Part shown: positions 59,162-64,000 of the stretch, piece by piece
Position numbering within the stretch: the first letter of the stretch is position 1
Layout of the letters: every line of letters begins with the position of its first letter
Origin: Agaribacterium haliotis
Lineage (GTDB): Bacteria; Pseudomonadota; Gammaproteobacteria; Pseudomonadales; Cellvibrionaceae
Length of the DNA stretch: 64,000 bases
Assembly (NCBI RefSeq): GCF_002312815.1
Contig: NZ_NKQJ01000006.1
Location: 62,001 to 126,000 of the forward strand
Direction of reading: 5' to 3'
Notes under the pieces: model-generated
Databases searched by the model: none
What the model was told of the DNA's origin: nothing
Seen by the model: the letters and a program-made list of their open reading frames with translations, nothing else
Program-made: the position numbers and the translations under genes

Positions 59162-59167
59162 TATAAT
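59162..59167 (+). promoter_or_regulatory. Candidate -10 element of the PBP1A gene
   Basis: A perfect TATAAT 33 bp before the start codon. No good -35 is visible at 16-18 bp. Confidence 0.4.
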
Positions 59168-59200
59168 GAGCAGCCTTTCTCAATTTGGCCCTTAAGCCAC

Positions 59201-61735
59201 ATGACGCACAAATACACACAACTACTGAAAACACTTGCCCTCCTAGTCCTGACAGGTATCTCTTGTTGCATTTTTGGCCTTGCTGCGGTCTATCTCTATT
59301 TGAGCCCCGGCCTGCCAAGCGTCGAATCAATTCGCGATGTCCGCCTGCAAACTCCGATGCAAATCTATTCCGCAGATGGGGCTCTGATCGGAGAGTTCGG
59401 TGAAAAACGGCGCCGCCCGGTCCATATCGAAGATGTTCCCCAGCCCTTTATCGACGCCCTACTTGCAGCAGAAGACGCCGAGTTTTACTCACACAAAGGC
59501 GTTAGCATCAAAGGTTTGGCTCGTGCAGTAACGGAACTTCTGTTGACCGGCGAACGAGGCAGTGGTGGCTCAACCCTTACCATGCAGCTAACCCGCAATG
59601 TGTTTTTATCTCTCGACAGGAAATTCATTCGAAAATTTAATGAAATCCTTCTCTCCCTGAAACTCGAACGCGAGCTCAGCAAAGACGAGATACTCGAGCT
59701 CTATGTCAACTACATGTTCCTGGGCAAGCGCGCATACGGCATACAAGCGGCGGCCGAGGTTTACTACGGCAAGGAGCTCAGCGACCTAAGTCTAGCTCAA
59801 CTGGCCATGATTGCCGGGCTGTTTCAAGGCCCTTCAACTCAGAACCCCATCGTCAACCCCAAACGAGCAGTCGAGCGACGCAATTGGATACTTGGGCGCA
59901 TGCTGACCCTGAAGATGATTGACCAAGCCGCTTACGATGGCGCTACCGCCGAAGGTGTAAGCGCTCGCTATCACGGAAGTCAGCTCGATGCGAGAGCCCC
60001 TTATGTGGCAGAGCTTGCCCGCACCAAAGCCATCCGCTCTTACGGTACCGAGGCTTACACCAAGGGCTACAAGGTCTATACCACCGTCAATGCCGAAATG
60101 CAGATCGCAGCTCAACGAGCAGTGCGTAAAGGCTTACTTACTTATGATCAGCGCCATGGCTGGCGCGGAGCCGAACTCAATCTGGCCACCCAAGTCATCA
60201 GCAACGAAAACAACGCTGACAACACATCAAAACAAATAAACCTGGATCAGGAAACTAAACAGGCCTGGATCGATAGATTGCGAAAGATCGACGATTTTGA
60301 AGGCTTGATGCCGGCCGCTGTCACCCAAATTGAAGAAAAAAGCATTGCTCTACTCAACCGCCAGGGAGATCTTATAGAACTCAAATGGGATGAAGGGCCA
60401 AGTGACATGCGCCCCTATATCAGTGAAAACCGTCAGGGCGCCAAATATAAAAGCCCGGCCGAGATGTTTCGTGTAGGCGACGTTATCCGTGTTATTCAAC
60501 AGAAAGATCGCAGCTGGCGCCTGAGCCAGTTGCCCAGCGCTCAGGCTGCACTTGTCGCGCTCGATCCCAACAACGGTGGCATTCTCGCCATTGTCGGTGG
60601 TTTCTCGTTCTACCAGAGTAAATTCAACCGGGCTACTCAAGCCAAGCGCCAGCCCGGCTCAAACTTCAAACCGTTTTTATATACCGCAGCACTGGAAAAC
60701 GGGATGACAGCGGCCACCTTAATCAATGACAGCCCGCTTGTTTTTAACGATGAAGAACTAGAAAACACCTGGCGTCCGAAAAATGACGGCGGCAAATTCT
60801 ACGGCGATATGCGCCTGCGCGAAGCGCTATATCGCTCGCGCAACCTGGTAAGTATTCGCATACTACAGCAACTCGGTATCAACACTGCGCTCAAAAGCTT
60901 CAGCCGTTTTGGCTTTGACATTCAAGCGCTACCGCGCGACTTAAGCTTAGCCCTGGGCACCCAAGCTGTACCGCCTATGGAGATGGCAACCGCATGGGCA
61001 AGTTTTGCCAATGGCGGCTACAAAATCAGCCCCCACCTCATTCAGCGCATTACCGATACCGACGGCAATATTATCTACGAAGCGCTGCCGGCAACCGTTT
61101 GCTCAGAATGCGACGAAGCAACAAATAACAACTATGTATTAGATGTAGAAAACGGCACTGTCGAGACCGACATTGACTACTTTGAGCTGCCCTTGGAATT
61201 CAAGCGAGAACTCGGCTGGCTCGAGCCCTCTGACTACCCGAGAGCAGAACGCATTATCGGTGAGCAAGTCGCATTTATCATGGATGATATTCTCAAAGAC
61301 GTTATCCGCCGCGGTACCGGGCGACGCGCTCGCGCCCTAGAACGCAGTGATATTGCCGGGAAAACCGGCACAACCAATGGTCCACTCGACGCCTGGTTTA
61401 GCGGCTACAACCCCGACGTCATCGCAACAACTTGGGTCGGCTTTGATCAAAATACGCCGCTGGGCAACCGCGAGTATGGCGGCAGCGCAGCTCTGCCGAT
61501 ATGGATGGACTTTATGCGTGTCGCACTCAAAAACAGCCCAGACCGCCCCCGCAAGCAACCACCCGGCATTGTTACCGTACGTATAGATCCCGAAACAGGC
61601 TTGCGCGCGCGCGCTAACGACCCAGACGCCCGGTTTGAATTCTTCAGGGTAAACAAAGTACCGCGCCTGATCGAAAGCTCCGATATCGAAGAGCCTGAAA
61701 AAGCCATTGAAACATTTGCCGAAGAGATTTTTTAA
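59201..61735 (+). CDS. mrcA: Penicillin-binding protein 1A (bifunctional transglycosylase/transpeptidase)
   Basis: An 844-residue inner-membrane enzyme that builds peptidoglycan. An N-terminal anchor (TLALLVLTGISCCIFGLAAVYL) leads to the GT51 domain with catalytic Glu91 in EDAEFYSHKG and GGSTLTMQLTRN, an OB-like insertion (about 310-430) and the transpeptidase with SNFK (Ser487), SRN (in LYRSRNLVS) and KTGT (Lys721). It is divergent from pilM, as in Pseudomonas (ponA). No ribosome site is obvious upstream. Confidence 0.97.
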   Translation: MTHKYTQLLKTLALLVLTGISCCIFGLAAVYLYLSPGLPSVESIRDVRLQTPMQIYSADGALIGEFGEKRRRPVHIEDVPQPFIDALLAAEDAEFYSHKGVSIKGLARAVTELLLTGERGSGGSTLTMQLTRNVFLSLDRKFIRKFNEILLSLKLERELSKDEILELYVNYMFLGKRAYGIQAAAEVYYGKELSDLSLAQLAMIAGLFQGPSTQNPIVNPKRAVERRNWILGRMLTLKMIDQAAYDGATAEGVSARYHGSQLDARAPYVAELARTKAIRSYGTEAYTKGYKVYTTVNAEMQIAAQRAVRKGLLTYDQRHGWRGAELNLATQVISNENNADNTSKQINLDQETKQAWIDRLRKIDDFEGLMPAAVTQIEEKSIALLNRQGDLIELKWDEGPSDMRPYISENRQGAKYKSPAEMFRVGDVIRVIQQKDRSWRLSQLPSAQAALVALDPNNGGILAIVGGFSFYQSKFNRATQAKRQPGSNFKPFLYTAALENGMTAATLINDSPLVFNDEELENTWRPKNDGGKFYGDMRLREALYRSRNLVSIRILQQLGINTALKSFSRFGFDIQALPRDLSLALGTQAVPPMEMATAWASFANGGYKISPHLIQRITDTDGNIIYEALPATVCSECDEATNNNYVLDVENGTVETDIDYFELPLEFKRELGWLEPSDYPRAERIIGEQVAFIMDDILKDVIRRGTGRRARALERSDIAGKTGTTNGPLDAWFSGYNPDVIATTWVGFDQNTPLGNREYGGSAALPIWMDFMRVALKNSPDRPRKQPPGIVTVRIDPETGLRARANDPDARFEFFRVNKVPRLIESSDIEEPEKAIETFAEEIF

Positions 61736-61785
61736 TAGCCAATACAGGGGTGTATTCGGCCAGAGAAGAAATGGATAACAGATAC

Positions 61786-61814
61786 AAAAAAGCCGGCTTA
61801 ACGCCGGCTTTTTT
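61786..61814. terminator. Bidirectional terminator between PBP1A gene and rpmE
   Basis: AGCCGGC / GCCGGCT with a 5-nt loop, preceded by AAAAA and followed by TTTTTT, serving two convergent genes. Confidence 0.92.
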
Positions 61815-61818
61815 AAGC

Positions 61819-62034
61819 TTACTTCTTCGCAGTGATGCGACCGAAGCGCTTATTGAATTTGTCGATGCGACCGCCGCTATCTACAACTTTCTGCTTACCA
61901 GTGTAGAAAGGGTGACACTGAGAGCACACATCGATATGGATGTCTTTGCCCAAAGTTGAACGGGTCTTAATGACGTTGCCACAACTGCACGTTGCATTCA
62001 TTTCGCCATAGCTTGGTTGAATATCTGCTTGCAT
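61819..62034 (-). CDS. rpmE: 50S ribosomal protein L31 (zinc-binding form)
   Basis: A 71-residue protein from [16 protein letters not shown]. The four zinc ligands Cys are present (CSCGN and [12 protein letters not shown]), so this is the C+ form; a zinc-free paralogue is expected elsewhere. The end [16 protein letters not shown] matches the family. It is divergent from priA, as in Pseudomonas. The ATG at 62034 is preferred to 62046. Confidence 0.97.
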   Translation of the reverse strand: MQADIQPSYGEMNATCSCGNVIKTRSTLGKDIHIDVCSQCHPFYTGKQKVVDSGGRIDKFNKRFGRITAKK

Positions 62035-62178
62035 AATACGCCCCACTTAAATATACGCCGCCACCCAATCCAGTGTTGGGCACCGCGTAAGTGCTTACGG
62101 GTTAATCGAAATGGCGACCGAAGTCGGCCAAAATGAGCGCGGATAGTACCAGAATTGAACAGCAAGTAAATAGGCAGT

Positions 62179-64000
62179 ATGCAAGCCAACCACGACACAC
62201 ACATTGTTCAGATCGCCCTGCCAGTGCCGCTGCGCCGGGCGTTTGACTACCGAGTCCCGGCCGGGGAAAAACCTCCACAGCTGGGGCAGCTCGTTCTGGC
62301 CAATTTTGCGAACCGCGATATGGCCGGCGTTGTTGTTGGGTTCGGCCCATCAAGCGAACTCGAAGCCACAAAAATAAAAAACTATCAACAAACCCTGCCG
62401 AGTAAATTTAAGCTACCCGCAGAACTCTTGACACTTTGCCAGTGGCTGAGTGATTACTACCTGCACCCCCTCGGCGAAGTCCTGCAAAGCAGCATCCCGC
62501 CGTATTTGCGCCAGGGCAAAGCACTTCCAGAGAATAATTACTGGCAACTTAGTCGCGAGGGCAAAGGCCTGAACCACGATGCCCTCAAACGCAGTCCCAA
62601 ACAGCAGCAGATACTGCGCTACCTGCTTGAGCACGGCTATTTTGACTCAGAACAGCGCAAGCAGCTCGACTTCTCTGCAAGCACAATTAAAGCATTGGAG
62701 CAAAAAGGCCTGCTAGAACGCACTGACACCGAACCCGAGCAGAAGCAAGCCCAAGCCCGAGTAAGTGAACTGCTAAAACAAAAAGCCCTCGAACTCAACG
62801 GCGAACAGCAGGCGGCGGTTGACGCGGTGCGCTTTCATCACTTTGCCTGTTATTTACTGCACGGAGCGACCGGCAGCGGAAAAACAGAGGTGTATTTACA
62901 GCTCAGTGAGCGCGCGCTCAGAGCTGGGCAGCAAGTGCTCGTGCTTGTTCCCGAGATAGGCCTCAGCCCCCAAACAGTGCAGCGTTTTCGCCAGCGTTTT
63001 AATGTGCCGCTGATCGAACTGCACAGCGGTGTCAGTGAAGCTCAGCGCGCGCGCAACTGGTTGCAAGCCCTAGATGGCAGCGCCCAAATAATTATCGGTA
63101 CGCGCCTGGCTGCACTCAGCCCATTAAAGCACGCCGGCCTGATCATCGTGGATGAAGAGCACGACCTGGCCTACAAACAGCAGGACGGCCTTCGCTATTC
63201 CGCCCGCGACCTCAGCATCTACCGCGCCAACCAGCTCAAAATCCCCATTGTGCTCGGCAGTGCCACACCGAGCTTAGAGAGCCTTAAACAGGCGCTCGAC
63301 AAGAAATATCATCACCTCGTACTCAAACAGCGCGCCAGCGGCAGTGCTGCGCCGCTGCTGCAATGTCTCGATCTGCGCGACCAAAATATGCACGCAGGTT
63401 TAAGCCAGGCCGCCCTAGGCGCCATCCGCTCCTGTCTTGAACGCGGGGAGCAGGCCTTAGTTTTTCAAAACCGGCGCGGCTACGCCGCCGTGCAACTGTG
63501 CCACCACTGCGGCTGGATGAGCGAATGCCCGCGCTGCAGCGCCAGCATGACCCTGCACAGCCGCCCTGCGCGACTTCACTGCCATCACTGCGACTGGCGC
63601 AGCCGCGTTTACCAGAGCTGCCCAAACTGCCAGCAGAGCCAGCTCGAGAGCCGGGGGGTCGGTACTGAACAGCTCGAGCAGGCCCTGCAGCAGAGCTTTC
63701 CTGAAACGCCGGTCCTGCGCGTAGACCGCGACAGTAGCCGCAGTAAAAAAAGCTTTGCAGATAAGCTCGCGCAGGTGCAAAGCGGCCAGGCCTGTGTGCT
63801 GGTCGGCACCCAAATGTTAGCCAAAGGCCATCACTTTCCAAATCTAAAACTGGTGATTGTCACGGATGCAGATCAGGGTTTTTTCAGTTCAGATTTTCGC
63901 GGCATGGAGCGCATGGGCCAACTGCTAATGCAAGTTGCCGGGCGAGCCGGGCGCGAAGGCAGCCGCGGCCTGGTATTATTGCAAAGCCACCGTCCGGACC
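62179..64000 (+). CDS. priA: Primosomal replication protein PriA (truncated by window end)
   Basis: The first 607 codons of a 3'-5' superfamily-2 helicase that restarts stalled replication forks; the gene runs off the right edge without a stop. The N-terminal DNA-binding domain (IALPVPLRRAFDYRVP, residues 12-27) and winged helix are followed by Walker A GATGSGKTEVY, the DEEHD box and GSATPS. The eight-cysteine zinc module is complete: CHHC, CPRC, CHHC and CPNC. Helicase motifs V and VI are partly in view (QVAGRAGREG). Only the last part, roughly 120 residues, is missing. Confidence 0.97.
   Translation, partial: MQANHDTHIVQIALPVPLRRAFDYRVPAGEKPPQLGQLVLANFANRDMAGVVVGFGPSSELEATKIKNYQQTLPSKFKLPAELLTLCQWLSDYYLHPLGEVLQSSIPPYLRQGKALPENNYWQLSREGKGLNHDALKRSPKQQQILRYLLEHGYFDSEQRKQLDFSASTIKALEQKGLLERTDTEPEQKQAQARVSELLKQKALELNGEQQAAVDAVRFHHFACYLLHGATGSGKTEVYLQLSERALRAGQQVLVLVPEIGLSPQTVQRFRQRFNVPLIELHSGVSEAQRARNWLQALDGSAQIIIGTRLAALSPLKHAGLIIVDEEHDLAYKQQDGLRYSARDLSIYRANQLKIPIVLGSATPSLESLKQALDKKYHHLVLKQRASGSAAPLLQCLDLRDQNMHAGLSQAALGAIRSCLERGEQALVFQNRRGYAAVQLCHHCGWMSECPRCSASMTLHSRPARLHCHHCDWRSRVYQSCPNCQQSQLESRGVGTEQLEQALQQSFPETPVLRVDRDSSRSKKSFADKLAQVQSGQACVLVGTQMLAKGHHFPNLKLVIVTDADQGFFSSDFRGMERMGQLLMQVAGRAGREGSRGLVLLQSHRPD

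Overview
The window reads as a chromosomal segment of a Gammaproteobacterium from the Cellvibrionales, close to Cellvibrio, Saccharophagus or Teredinibacter. Three things point there. Gene order across most of the window matches the blocks known from Pseudomonas and its relatives. A Ser/Pro-linked endoglucanase module is present. Coding density is high with moderate G+C. I see no tRNA, rRNA, CRISPR array, prophage or insertion sequence.

Layout. Positions 1-6.3 kb (minus strand) hold the start of ppnN, acs, a tandem universal stress protein, panC-panD, and a glutathione S-transferase/WYL-regulator pair with a perfect palindrome upstream. Positions 6.5-12.8 kb (minus) hold a two-gene accessory operon. 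Its first gene encodes a very large lipoprotein that joins four c-type heme modules, an intact-looking GH5 endoglucanase and the planctomycete-type DUF1587/1595/1592/1588/1585 array, which itself contains a carbohydrate-binding-like insertion. Its second gene encodes a Tat-exported DUF1552 protein. This is the most unusual part of the window. Positions 13-17 kb hold dnaB and the rpsF-rpsR-DUF2232-rplI ribosomal operon. Positions 17-24 kb hold an MliC-like lipoprotein, D-lactate dehydrogenase, rnr-rlmB, a YfaZ-like outer-membrane protein, an Hsp20 gene with a sigma32-type promoter and a ROSE-like RNA thermometer, and a PilZ protein.

Positions 24-37 kb (minus) hold DUF2065-hisZ-purA and the long RNA/envelope/repair operon nnrD-tsaE-amiB-mutL-miaA-hfq-hflX-hflK-hflC. 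Many of those genes overlap by a few bases. Positions 37-42 kb hold queG, orn, and rsgA-rhdA-psd. Positions 42-51 kb hold a degenerate HD-GYP protein, hemE, a pair of inverted palindromic intergenic elements, and gltB-gltD. Positions 51-59 kb hold the type IV pilus assembly operon pilM-N-O-P-Q followed by aroK-aroB and a DamX-like SPOR protein. Positions 59-64 kb hold the PBP1A gene divergent from pilM, then rpmE, then priA, which runs off the right edge.

Most of the window is housekeeping: translation, cofactor and amino-acid synthesis, cell wall, repair and pili. The accessory content is the GH5/cytochrome/DUF1592-DUF1552 operon, the GST/WYL pair and the intergenic palindromes. Start codons were chosen from Shine-Dalgarno spacing and family length, and several differ from the longest possible reading frame. 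All family names come from reading motifs by eye; no database search was run.
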